A DNA stretch of 64,000 nt from DATKAS01 sp963773315. Lineage in GTDB: Bacteria > Actinomycetota > Acidimicrobiia > Acidimicrobiales > DATKAS01. Below, piece after piece: positions 40,754-48,452 of the stretch. The position numbers were made by a program, and so were the translations under genes. The stretch covers positions 1-64,000 of the forward strand of contig CAVZAF010000011.1 of assembly GCA_963773315.1 (NCBI GenBank), written 5' to 3'. The stretch's first letter is position 1; every line of letters begins with the position of its first letter. The notes under the pieces were generated by a model, which worked only from the letters and a program-made list of their open reading frames with translations, was not told the origin of the DNA and ran no database searches.

Positions 40754-41231
40754 TCACTCAACGCCACTCAACCGCCTCGCGGGGCGGCCAAAGGTCACGC
40801 GCGGGGCGTTAGACAGTCTCGCGGCCTGCGCCATTGTCGCCACAAGGGCCAGCGTCGACTCTGCTCCCTGGTTGCGATTGACTCCCTCTCGCTCGAGCCC
40901 ATCGAATCCGCCACCAGTGCTCGGATCGAACACGGCCCGAAGCGTCATCGCTCCCGACGTCTCCGGTCCACACGCCGTCCGCCTGAAGTCGAAGCTTGAA
41001 CGTCCCATCGCCGTTGTGGGCGCGGCTCAGGAAGCTCAGCGCGACAGTGGCAAGACGATGAGCGTCGGGATCTTCCCGCAGCGTTGACGCGACGGCGAGG
41101 AGCCGGCCGGCGTCGTCCGTGCAATAGCCGAGGTCGAATCGAGGCCGATCGAGGCGCGCGTGCTCAACGATCCCCACGTCATCCGTCAGGCGCGAGAGAT
41201 GACGGAGCGACGGCGGAGGCAACGCGATCAC
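40754..41231 (-). pseudogene. Helical-barrel glycosidase-like protein with a large internal deletion
   Basis: N-terminal part: LTDDVGIVEHARLDRPRFDL then GYCTDDAGRLLAVASTLRED, FLSRAHNGDGTFKLRLQADG and GSDDASGRA, a pattern of proteins encoded beside family-4 glycosyltransferases. Directly after it, in another frame, comes what looks like the C-terminus: AVFDPSTGGGFDGLEREGVN then RNQGAESTLALVATMAQAAR. The residues that should lie between these two blocks (on the order of 150-200) are missing, so about half the protein is absent. The GTG at 41231 overlaps the glycosyltransferase stop (GTGA). The deletion is real or an assembly error; either way the encoded product is not functional as read. Confidence 0.6.
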
Positions 41232-42412
41232 GTCACCGTCAGCGCGGCCACCACACGGTTGACCAGCGAGCGGTAAGAAGCGCCTACTGCCGGCCAGAGC
41301 AGGGGCATTGCTGCTACTCGAGCGGCGCTCGCCATGCGACCGGCGAGGCCGTCTTCGTAGAGCACGCGCCCGAGCGCGTGCGCCATGCCATCGACGTCGC
41401 CGTGATCGACGAGGATGCCGGCCCCACCAGCAAGAAGCTCCACCGCGTGGGGGAAGCGAGTCGCCACGACGGGCTTGCCCGACGCCAGGGCCTCGACGAG
41501 CACGCCGGAGCTGACCTGGTCGCGCGAGTCGTACGGGAGGAGCACCACATCGACGCTGCGCACGAGGGCCGCGAGCGATTCCCAGTCGCGGTAGGCGTCG
41601 TCGAACTGGACGCGCTCTCCCACACCAAGAGCGGAGGCCTGCGCCTTCAGCGCGTCTCGGTATTGCTCGCCGTAGGCCGCGCGGACCTTCGGGTGCGTCT
41701 CGCCGGCGACGATGTACGAGATCGCGGGCGAGTGGATGCCCAACCGGGCGATCGCCGCGATCCCGTGCTCGATTCCCTTTCCAGGGCTCAATAGGCCCCA
41801 GGTCAAGACCGACGGCCGCGGGATGTCCGGCAGCACGGGTCCCGAGAAATTGGGCGCCGCGCCGTGCGGGATCATGACCACCGCGTCCGGGCTCGCTTCG
41901 TGCACAGCGAGGATGCGTCGGCGTTCCGCTTGGCTCTGCACGACGGCCACAGCGGCGCTGTCGAGGATCCGCTCGAGCACCTCGCGCTGGTGTGCGCTCG
42001 GCTCCAACAGCGCGGTGTGAAGCACGGCCAAGAGCGGGACGTGGAGACCATCGATGAGGTCAAGAACTTGCGCGCCGTCGGGGCCGCCGAACAATCCGTA
42101 CTCATGCTGAAGCAGCACCGCATCGAAGTAGTTCAGCACCGAGAGCGAACGGCGCAGCGACGCCGGATCTCCCGCAACCCATTGTTCGACGACCTCGCCG
42201 GACGGCACCGGCTCGTAGCGATCGAGGACGCGAACCACTGCCGCCCGCCAACCCGAGGAGCGCTCGGCGATGGCGGCCCGCAGATTGCGGGTGAAGGTCG
42301 CCAGCCCACACTCCGTGGGCGGGTATGTCCCGACCAGCGCGACCGACATCGGCGTCGCGATGCCCTGAGCGGTACCGACCCAAGCGCCCGACGCCGTATC
42401 GACAGCCTCCAT
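41228..42412 (-). CDS. Glycosyltransferase, GT4 type
   Basis: A retaining GT-B glycosyltransferase, uninterrupted. MSVALVGTYPPTECGLATFT then RNLRAAIAERS opens the acceptor half; LLQHEYGLFGGPDGAQVLDL and HTALLEPSAHQREVLERILD follow. The donor half has VLTWGLLSPGKGIEHGIAAI, DDAYRDWESLAALVRSVDVV, LLPYDSRDQVSSGVLVEALA (the E-x7-E region) and FPHAVELLAGGAGILVDHGD. The start is uncertain: ATG at 42412 or the one at 42349 (MSVALV). Family resemblance is to mannosyltransferases that work with a helical-barrel partner encoded next door, here the broken gene at 40754-41231. Confidence 0.82.
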   Translation of the reverse strand: MEAVDTASGAWVGTAQGIATPMSVALVGTYPPTECGLATFTRNLRAAIAERSSGWRAAVVRVLDRYEPVPSGEVVEQWVAGDPASLRRSLSVLNYFDAVLLQHEYGLFGGPDGAQVLDLIDGLHVPLLAVLHTALLEPSAHQREVLERILDSAAVAVVQSQAERRRILAVHEASPDAVVMIPHGAAPNFSGPVLPDIPRPSVLTWGLLSPGKGIEHGIAAIARLGIHSPAISYIVAGETHPKVRAAYGEQYRDALKAQASALGVGERVQFDDAYRDWESLAALVRSVDVVLLPYDSRDQVSSGVLVEALASGKPVVATRFPHAVELLAGGAGILVDHGDVDGMAHALGRVLYEDGLAGRMASAARVAAMPLLWPAVGASYRSLVNRVVAALTVT

Positions 42413-42496
42413 CACATCAGCGTGCGCCTCGGCTGACCGCCGGGCCAAGGGTCGAAGGTCCGGGGGGCCGGAGACTCCTCTGGCAGCGCAGTCTCG

Positions 42497-43090
42497 TCAT
42501 CCCTGGTCGCGCGCCGCTGGCGACGTCTCCCAGCCGACTACCTCCACCCCGGACGCCTGCAGCTCGGACACGACCTCGGGAATGCTCGCCGCCCTGACGC
42601 CCGCGCACAGCTCCAGCAACACCCGCGCTTCGAACCCCCGCCGAACGGCGTCCAGAGCCGTCGCCCGGACGCAATAGTCCGTGGCAAGACCACACACGTC
42701 GACGGCACGAACCCGTGACTCGGCCAGGATCGACTCGAGGTCCTCACCCGCGTCGTCGCCCTCGAACCCCGAGTAAGCGGCGGAATGCCGGCCCTTGCTC
42801 ACCACGGTGCTGACGCGGCTCACGTCGAGCTCCGAATGGAACTGCGCCCCGACGGTTCCCGCTACGCAGTGCGGCGGCCAGGAGTCCCGGTAGTCGGGCG
42901 CGCCGGAGAAATGCGTTCCTGGGTCCTCGTGCCAGTCGCGGGTGGCCACGATGATCGCGTAGTCAGCTGCATGTTCACTGAGGTATCCCGTGATCCGCCG
43001 GGCAACCTCCGCTCCGCCGGTGACGGCGAGCGAGCCGCCTTCGCAAAAGTCGTTCTGCACATCGACGATCAGGAGCGCGCGCCCACTCAC
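42497..43090 (-). CDS. pncA: Nicotinamidase
   Basis: Hydrolyses nicotinamide to nicotinate for NAD salvage. Intact 197-residue isochorismatase-fold enzyme: catalytic Asp in LLIVDVQNDFCEGGSL, the metal-site region TRDWHEDPGTHFS, catalytic Lys in VVSKGRHSAAYSGFEG, and the nucleophile Cys in VDVCGLATDYCVRATALDA. The GTG at 43090 (VSGRALLIVDVQ) leaves about 100 bases after pncB. With pncB upstream on the same strand it forms a two-step nicotinamide-to-NaMN pathway. Confidence 0.93.
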   Translation of the reverse strand: MSGRALLIVDVQNDFCEGGSLAVTGGAEVARRITGYLSEHAADYAIIVATRDWHEDPGTHFSGAPDYRDSWPPHCVAGTVGAQFHSELDVSRVSTVVSKGRHSAAYSGFEGDDAGEDLESILAESRVRAVDVCGLATDYCVRATALDAVRRGFEARVLLELCAGVRAASIPEVVSELQASGVEVVGWETSPAARDQG

Positions 43091-43187
43091 GACGCCGCGC
43101 CACGATCGTCTGTCCTCGAGTGGGCCACCGCCCAAGTGTCGTGGCCGAGACGGCCGGCCGGGAAGGACCGAAGGTCCCTGACCGCGG

Positions 43188-44528
43188 TCAGCCCTCGCCG
43201 GCCGGCCCACCCCGCCGGCGCAGGCCGGCCGTGACCTCGCGCGAGAGGGCATCGAGGCGTGCTGACAACCGCACCCGTGGCGGCACGGGCTCACGCAAGG
43301 CCATGGCCTCGGCCGGGAGCCCAGCAAGATCGCGGGTGAGGCGGGCGCGCGCCGGGTCGATGCCATCGGGCGGGGCAAGACGCTTCCCCGCTCGCATCAC
43401 CGGCACCAGCAAGGGCTCCCAGCCATCCGGCCCGGGCTCCTCGCGTTGGGCGAGGAGGTCCTCCTCAACGCGCGACTGTCGCCACACCTGCTTGGCGCCC
43501 GGCAAAGTGACTTTGCCGGCCGACAGCTTCAGCACCGGCCGGCCGTCGTACGCGACGAGCTTGTAGGCGCTGTCGAGTGACGGGGCGTCGGCCGAGACGC
43601 CCATCTGGGTGCCGACGCCGGCGGCGTCGATCGGAGCACGCTCGGCCACGAACCGCTCGAGGTCGTACTCGTCGAGCCCACCACTGGCGAAGATCCGCAC
43701 CTGCGGGAGACCAGCCTCGTCGAGGAGGCGGCGGGCGTCGCGCGCCAGTGCCACCAGGTCGCCGCTGTCGAGGCGTATGCCCAGCGAGCCGCTGAGACCG
43801 AGCTCTCGGATGACCTCGATGGCCGTCGCCACGCCGGTGAGCGTGTCGTAGGTGTCGACGAGGAACGTGGTGCGCTCGGGGAGATCCTGCGCGAACGCGC
43901 GAAACGCCTCGGCCTCGGTGGGAAACGCCTCGATGTAGGAGTGGGCCATGGTGCCCGCCGCCCGCAACCCGAAGCGCCGGGCGGCCTCGACGTTGCTGGT
44001 GGAAGCGAACCCGGCGATGGCCGACAGCCGGGCCACTGCGATGCCCGCCTCGGTCCCGTGGGTGCGGCGCAGTGCGAAGTCCACCAATTCGATGTGTCCG
44101 GCCGCCAGGTGGCAGCGGGTGGCCTTGGTCGCCAGCGCGGTCTGGAAGGTGACCTGGTTGAGCAGGTAGGTCTCCACCAGCTGAGCCTCGGCGATGGGAG
44201 CCGTCACCTCCAGGAGCGGCTCGTCGGTGAGCACCACCCGGCCCTCGGGGACGGCGTGTACGTCGCCCGTGAAGCGCAACCCGGCAAACGCGTCCACGAC
44301 GTCGGGCGAAAAGCCCGCCTCCCGCAGCCACTCCAGGTCCTCGTCGTGGAAGGAGAACGATTCGAGATACGACAAGCAGTCCTCGAGTCCAGCTGCCACG
44401 AGAAAGCCCCGGTGGGCGGGAAGCTTGCGGACGAACAGACTGAAGGTGGCTCGACCGTCCATCCCCCGGCGCAGGTAGCTCGCGGCCATGTTCAGCTCGT
44501 ACAGATCGGTGATCAGCGCCCGGCTCAT
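43188..44528 (-). CDS. pncB: Nicotinate phosphoribosyltransferase
   Basis: Makes nicotinate mononucleotide from nicotinate and PRPP. Intact 446 residues, starting MSRALITDLYELNMAASYLR. Hallmarks are TFSLFVRKLPAHRGFLVAAG, LLNQVTFQTALATKATRCHL, FALRRTHGTEAGIAVARLS, GTMAHSYIEAFPTEAEAFRA (the activating His region), GIRLDSGDLVALARDARRLL, IFASGGLDEYDLERF and VGTQMGVSADAPSLDSAYKL. It is followed on the same strand by pncA, and PRPP could come from the prs gene 3 kb away. Confidence 0.95.
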   Translation of the reverse strand: MSRALITDLYELNMAASYLRRGMDGRATFSLFVRKLPAHRGFLVAAGLEDCLSYLESFSFHDEDLEWLREAGFSPDVVDAFAGLRFTGDVHAVPEGRVVLTDEPLLEVTAPIAEAQLVETYLLNQVTFQTALATKATRCHLAAGHIELVDFALRRTHGTEAGIAVARLSAIAGFASTSNVEAARRFGLRAAGTMAHSYIEAFPTEAEAFRAFAQDLPERTTFLVDTYDTLTGVATAIEVIRELGLSGSLGIRLDSGDLVALARDARRLLDEAGLPQVRIFASGGLDEYDLERFVAERAPIDAAGVGTQMGVSADAPSLDSAYKLVAYDGRPVLKLSAGKVTLPGAKQVWRQSRVEEDLLAQREEPGPDGWEPLLVPVMRAGKRLAPPDGIDPARARLTRDLAGLPAEAMALREPVPPRVRLSARLDALSREVTAGLRRRGGPAGEG

Positions 44529-44700
44529 GGTGTGATCATGTGCAGACGTGGGCCGGCGATCCAGGGCCCGATCGCACCGCTGCTCTCGGTGATGCCCAGC
44601 AACACGAGGAGGCGAGCCGCGCCGAGACCTTTGCCTCTACCGCGTGGCCTCGAACCGATCGATGGTGGTTTGGAGCCAGTCGTGAGATGGAGGACCAGGA

Positions 44701-45162
44701 ATGAAGACTCTGATTGTGTGCGTCTCGGTCTCGCACGGCAACACGAGGAAGATCGCGTCGGCGATGGCTGACGTGCTGGGCGCCGAGGTAGTCGAGCCCG
44801 AAGACGTGGACGTCGCCACCCTCGGCGGCTACGACCTGGTCGGGTTCGGTTCGGGGATATTCGGGATGGCGTTCCATCCCCGGCTGCGGACCTTCGTGGC
44901 TTCGTTGTCGACCGCGAAGCGCGGCAAGGCGTTCGTGTTCGCGACGAGCGGCGGCCCGGAGCTGCCGTTCTGGCAGTACACCCGCCCGATGGTCGCGCTG
45001 CTCGAGACCAAGGGCTTCGAGGTCGTCGCGACGTTCCGCTGCCGGGGCCTCGACACCTGGCTGCCGCTCCGGCTCGTCGGTGGGCTGAACAAGCACCACC
45101 CGAACGATGGGGATCTCGCTGCCGCGGCGGCGTTCGCCGCAGATTGCGCGCTGGCGGCCTGA
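44701..45162 (+). CDS. Flavodoxin family protein
   Basis: An intact 153-residue flavodoxin-fold protein. The FMN phosphate loop is VCVSVSHGNTRKIASAMADV, followed by the ribityl/isoalloxazine loops YDLVGFGSGIFGMAFHPRLR and VFATSGGPELPFWQYTRPMV. It ends LNKHHPNDGDLAAAAAFAAD, a tail shared with other 'flavodoxin family' actinobacterial proteins. The ATG at 44701 has GGACCAGGA upstream. It probably carries electrons or reduces quinones; the partner is unknown. A small acidic protein is encoded 16 bases downstream. Confidence 0.87.
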   Translation: MKTLIVCVSVSHGNTRKIASAMADVLGAEVVEPEDVDVATLGGYDLVGFGSGIFGMAFHPRLRTFVASLSTAKRGKAFVFATSGGPELPFWQYTRPMVALLETKGFEVVATFRCRGLDTWLPLRLVGGLNKHHPNDGDLAAAAAFAADCALAA

Positions 45163-45178
45163 ACCGGAGAGGAGCCAT

Positions 45179-45460
45179 CTGATCAGCGAGTTCGTCGAAG
45201 AGCGAGACGAGGTGCCCACGATCGAGGTGCGCGTCTTCCGTCACGGGGAACTGGTCCATCGCGAGCTGTGCGAGTCGGAAGAGCAGGCCTCCCTCGTGAT
45301 CGACGACTGGGCCGAGCTCGACGGTGTGGAGTGCGAGGTCGACGATCTGTCGGTCCGTCACCGCCCCGGGGAGATCATGGAACCGGAGCCCGCGGAGGTA
45401 CGTGACGAGGGCTACCCCGATCAGCGTGAGGTCGACCGCAGCGCGAGCCGCGAGCACTGA
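45179..45460 (+). CDS. Small acidic protein, start codon unclear
   Basis: About 93 residues: ISEFVEERDEVPTIEVRVFR, HGELVHRELCESEEQASLVI, DDWAELDGVECEVDDLSVRH and the Glu-rich tail EPEPAEVRDEGYPDQREVD. It is strongly acidic with no membrane segment. The strong ribosome site GGAGAGGAG lies six to eight bases before CTGATCAGC, where no ATG/GTG/TTG stands in frame. Either CTG is used or a base error has destroyed an ATG (CCATCTGATC). A GTG at 45212 is a weaker internal alternative. Spacing after the flavodoxin implies co-transcription. Family not recognised. Confidence 0.5.
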   Translation: MISEFVEERDEVPTIEVRVFRHGELVHRELCESEEQASLVIDDWAELDGVECEVDDLSVRHRPGEIMEPEPAEVRDEGYPDQREVDRSASREH

Positions 45461-45530
45461 GGTGACCGCCGCGGTCTGATTGCGCAGGGGACGACGATGG
45501 ACGACCCGATGTCTCCCTGCACTGACGCGG

Positions 45531-45603
45531 TGGAGGTGAAGGGATTCGAACCCTCGGCCTCAGCATTGCGAACGCTGCGCTCTACCAACTGAGCTACACC
45601 CCC
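45531..45603 (-). tRNA. tRNA-Ala (CGC)
   Basis: A 73-nt tRNA starting GGGGGTGTAGCTCAGTTGGT. The anticodon arm CAGCG-TTCGCAA-TGCTG gives anticodon CGC, and the T-arm is GGGTTCGAATCCC. The acceptor stem GGGGGTG pairs with CACCTCC, with discriminator A. CCA is not encoded. It reads codon GCG. Confidence 0.95.
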
Positions 45604-45620
45604 GCGGTGGGCGCCTCAGG

Positions 45621-46169
45621 TTAGCGAGCCGAGGAGTGCTCGAAGACCTCGAGCCGCTCGGCTTGCGCGAGCTGTGTGCCCGGCGCAGGAGCAGTGCGCA
45701 GGTAGCGCACCTTCATCTCACGCTCGGCCGCGACCTGTCGGGCCTGCGCCAGGAGGAGGAGGTAGCCGACGAGAGCGGCATCGAAGACCAGGTTCAGCGC
45801 GAGGAGCCCCATGCGGGCGCTCCCCGACGAGGTGAACGCACCGAGGAGGGTGGCGCCGGCGAGCATGCCGAGCACCCCGATGATGAGGCGACGACGGCGC
45901 TGGGCCTCGGAAAGGGTCATCAGTGACTCCGGCCGGTTCTGGCCGGGCAGTCCAGGCGTCGCCCGCTCCAGAACTGAGAGCTGACGGCGGAAGGAGTGGA
46001 TGGAGTCAGAGGGGCGGTCTGAGGTGCGGCCCCGCAGCCAAGGTGGCAACAGGACTGCAGCCCACATCACCGCCAGGATGACCAGAACCAAGAGTGTCAC
46101 GCTCCAGGCCTGCCTTTGGGTCTCGGCGACCGTACCGCCGACCGCGCGGTGCGCGGTGGATGGTCGCAT
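45621..46169 (-). CDS. Actinobacterial membrane protein with three hydrophobic segments
   Basis: An undamaged frame. A first segment (SVTLLVLVILAVMWAAVLLP followed by PWLRGRT) leads to a cytoplasmic part, SDSIHSFRRQLSVLERATPG. After LSEAQRRRRLIIGVLGMLAG two more segments follow (ATLLGAFTSSGSARMGLLAL, FDAALVGYLLLLAQARQV), ending VFEHSSAR. The motif PP-x-L-R-x-R followed by D-S-I-x-S-F-R-R-Q-L recurs in uncharacterised actinobacterial membrane proteins. The frame is open further upstream; the ATG at 46169 or a GTG near VGGTVAETQR are the likely starts. Function unknown. Confidence 0.65.
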   Translation of the reverse strand: MRPSTAHRAVGGTVAETQRQAWSVTLLVLVILAVMWAAVLLPPWLRGRTSDRPSDSIHSFRRQLSVLERATPGLPGQNRPESLMTLSEAQRRRRLIIGVLGMLAGATLLGAFTSSGSARMGLLALNLVFDAALVGYLLLLAQARQVAAEREMKVRYLRTAPAPGTQLAQAERLEVFEHSSAR

Positions 46170-46288
46170 CGGATTGAGTGCAGGGCCGGGCGAAGAGATG
46201 ACGGACGTCGAAGCGTCCGTCCCAGGCCGCACAGCCCCCCTGGGTCCTCTCGGTTCTACTACGGGGGCCCGTCGCGACCAAACTATCT

Positions 46289-46315
46289 GTCAGAAATCTG
46301 ACTGGATTTTCTGAC
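46289..46315. terminator. Inverted repeat downstream of moaC
   Basis: GTCAGAAATC (46289-46298) and GATTTTCTGAC (46305-46315) form a ten-base stem with one bulged T and a six-base loop, eight bases beyond the moaC stop. No clear T-run follows, so it is a weak terminator candidate; it also lies in the promoter space of the membrane gene to the left. Confidence 0.4.
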
Positions 46316-46322
46316 GGTCGCG

Positions 46323-46811
46323 TCACTCGTCCAGGTCAGGGGCGCGGCGGTAGGTGCCCGACCGGCCGCCCGTCTTCTCCCAGAGGGTGAGCTCGCCGAT
46401 GACCATCGAGCGGTCGGCCGACTTGCACATGTCGTAGATGGTCAGCGCGGCCACTGCGCAGGCGTGGAGGGCCTCCATCTCGACCCCAGTGCGGTCGACG
46501 GTGTCGACCTGTGACTCGACTTTGACGTGATCGTCGGCGATCTCGAAGTTCACCGACACCGACCCGACGAGCACCGGGTGGCAGAGGGGGATCACGTCGG
46601 ACGTGCGCTTCGCCGCCTGGATGCCGGCCACCCGAGCGACGGCGAGCACATCGCCCTTCGTCACCTCGCGGTTGGCGATGAGCACGGTCGTGTCGGGCTG
46701 CATGAAGACCTTGCAGCGGGCGACGGCGCGGCGGTGGGTCGGGTCCTTCGGCGTGACGTCGACCATTCGTGCCCTGCCGAGCGGATCGAGGTGCGTGAGC
46801 TCGCGGGCCAT
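46323..46811 (-). CDS. moaC: Cyclic pyranopterin monophosphate synthase
   Basis: With MoaA converts GTP to cyclic pyranopterin in molybdenum cofactor synthesis. Intact 162 residues. It starts MARELTHLDPLGRARMVDVT and shows KGDVLAVARVAGIQAAKRTS, DVIPLCHPVLVGSVSVNFEI, VDTVDRTGVEMEALHACAVA and ALTIYDMCKSADRSM. These carry the conserved C-H-P, E-M-E-A-L and D-M-C-K active-site stretches. It lies downstream of a P-loop kinase gene that separates it from moaA on the same strand. Confidence 0.95.
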   Translation of the reverse strand: MARELTHLDPLGRARMVDVTPKDPTHRRAVARCKVFMQPDTTVLIANREVTKGDVLAVARVAGIQAAKRTSDVIPLCHPVLVGSVSVNFEIADDHVKVESQVDTVDRTGVEMEALHACAVAALTIYDMCKSADRSMVIGELTLWEKTGGRSGTYRRAPDLDE

Positions 46812-46825
46812 GACCGGAGTCTAAG

Positions 46826-47413
46826 TCAGCCGCCCCGGCCCGACCGAGTGCGGACGAGAGCGACGATCTCATCGGCACAGTCCGCCGCCGAGCGGCTCGT
46901 CGTGTCGAGGCGAAGCTCGGGCTCGACGACCACCTTCGGCAGAGCGGCGTAGGCGGCCACCGCGCCCACGAAGCGGTCGCCCCGGGCTCGCTCCCGGGCC
47001 AGCGCCACATCCGGATCACAGGTCAGCTCCACGACGAGACACGGCACGTCCCCGAGCGCGGCGACCGCAAGGGCTCGCACTGGCTCCTCCCAGATGACGT
47101 CCTCGAGGATCACGTGGACGCCGGCGTCGGCCATGGCCGCGGCACCCCGGTACATCGCGTCGAGGATCCGCAACCCGACCGGGCCGACCTGCGCCATGCG
47201 GGAGAGCCGGCCGTCGACGAGCAGGACGTCCCAACCGTCACTCGGCGGGTCCGCCTCGGATGTCCGCGGGGTGACGAGCCGCCGCGGGATCCGCGTCGTG
47301 ATGTGCTCGTCGCCGGTGACGATCCACGCCTCACCGGGCAGGGCAGCAGCGAGCATGCGCTTCGCGATCGAGCTCTTCCCCGTGCTCGAACCACCGAGCA
47401 GCCAGATGACCAA
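46826..47413 (-). CDS. Chloramphenicol phosphotransferase-like P-loop kinase
   Basis: An intact 195-residue protein with an N-terminal Walker A (VIWLLGGSSTGKSSIAKRML), a lid/base region HVILEDVIWEEPVRALAVAA, LVVELTCDPDVALARERARG and DTTSRSAADCADEIVALVRT. The layout resembles CPT-like small-molecule kinases (chloramphenicol 3-O-phosphotransferase family). The start is TTG at 47413, directly abutting the moaA TAG stop with no spacer, so translation is probably coupled. It sits between moaA and moaC and may therefore act on a pterin or a metal-cofactor step, but the substrate is unknown. Confidence 0.75.
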   Translation of the reverse strand: MVIWLLGGSSTGKSSIAKRMLAAALPGEAWIVTGDEHITTRIPRRLVTPRTSEADPPSDGWDVLLVDGRLSRMAQVGPVGLRILDAMYRGAAAMADAGVHVILEDVIWEEPVRALAVAALGDVPCLVVELTCDPDVALARERARGDRFVGAVAAYAALPKVVVEPELRLDTTSRSAADCADEIVALVRTRSGRGG

Positions 47414-48430
47414 CTAGCCGCCGATCTGGCTCATGCTCCGGTTCGGCCGGATGAACGTGACCTGACCGATCGAGTGCCCGGCCCACTTCGTGCCCACCGC
47501 GCGAACGATCTCGGCGGCGAGGTCGTCGTCGCTGCCGCCTCCACGCACGATGCCCCGCAGGTCGAACTCGCGGGTCTCGAACAGGCACGTGCGCAGCTGG
47601 CCTTCGGCGGTCAGGCGCACCCGGTCGCAATCGCCGCAGAACGGCTTGGTGACGCTCGGGATGACCCCGATGTCGCCCTGCCCGTCGGCGTAGAGCCAGC
47701 GGTCGGCGGGCGCCGCCCCTCGGGCGGCGACAGGCACGAGCGGGTACACGGCGGAGATCGCATCGAGGATCTCGTCCTGCGACACGACCTTGTCGCGCAC
47801 CCACGCACCCGAGGCGTCGAGCGGCATGAACTCGATGAACCGCACGGCGACCTGCTGCTCACGGCCCCACGTCGCGAAGTCGACGATCTCGTCGTCGTTC
47901 ATCCCGCGCTCGAGCACGACGTTCACCTTGACCAGGTCGAACCCGGCCTCCTTCGCCGCGGCGATGCCGTCGAGCACGCGCTCGAGCTCGTCGCGCCTGG
48001 TGATGGCGAGGAAGCGCTCGCGTCGAAGCGAGTCGAGCGAGACGTTGACCCGGTCGAGCCCCGCCGCCCGCAGATCCTCGGCGAGCAAGCGGAAGGTCGC
48101 GCCGTTCGTCGTCATCGAGAGGTCGACGTCGAGGGCCGCGAGCTTCGAGACGAGCAGCGGGAGATGCGCCCGAACCGTCGGTTCACCACCGGTCAGGCGG
48201 ATGCCGTCGATGCCGAACCGTTCGACGAACACCCGGGCGATGCGCTCCATCTCCTCGAAGGTGAGCAGGTCGCTGCGGGGGAGCCACTGCATCCCCTCGG
48301 CCGGCATGCAGTACGAGCAGCGGAAGTTGCAGCGGTCGGTGACCGAGATGCGCAGGTCGCGAACAGTGCGGCCGTGCGGGTCTACAAGGTCCTCGGGGAC
48401 GAGGACCTCGGAAGCGCAGTCGGCGGTCAC
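47414..48430 (-). CDS. moaA: GTP 3',8-cyclase (radical SAM)
   Basis: First enzyme of molybdenum cofactor synthesis. Intact 338 residues from the GTG at 48430. The radical-SAM cluster is in RCNFRCSYCMPAEGMQWLPR (C-x3-C-x2-C). GIRLTGGEPTVRAHLPLLVS and RVNVSLDSLRRERFLAITRR follow. The C-terminal second cluster is FCGDCDRVRLTAEGQLRTCL (C-x2-C-x13-C). The extreme C-terminus ends IRPNRSMSQIGG, the conserved Gly-Gly tail of MoaA. It diverges from nothing; moeA is 22 bases upstream on the same strand. Confidence 0.95.
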   Translation of the reverse strand: MTADCASEVLVPEDLVDPHGRTVRDLRISVTDRCNFRCSYCMPAEGMQWLPRSDLLTFEEMERIARVFVERFGIDGIRLTGGEPTVRAHLPLLVSKLAALDVDLSMTTNGATFRLLAEDLRAAGLDRVNVSLDSLRRERFLAITRRDELERVLDGIAAAKEAGFDLVKVNVVLERGMNDDEIVDFATWGREQQVAVRFIEFMPLDASGAWVRDKVVSQDEILDAISAVYPLVPVAARGAAPADRWLYADGQGDIGVIPSVTKPFCGDCDRVRLTAEGQLRTCLFETREFDLRGIVRGGGSDDDLAAEIVRAVGTKWAGHSIGQVTFIRPNRSMSQIGG

Positions 48431-48452
48431 CGGTCCAGGCTATGCGGCCGGA

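Noticed and set aside
46289..46315. A riboswitch (for example molybdenum cofactor type) by the moa genes.
   Set aside because: The element is a single short stem downstream of moaC rather than in a leader, and too small for a Moco riboswitch.
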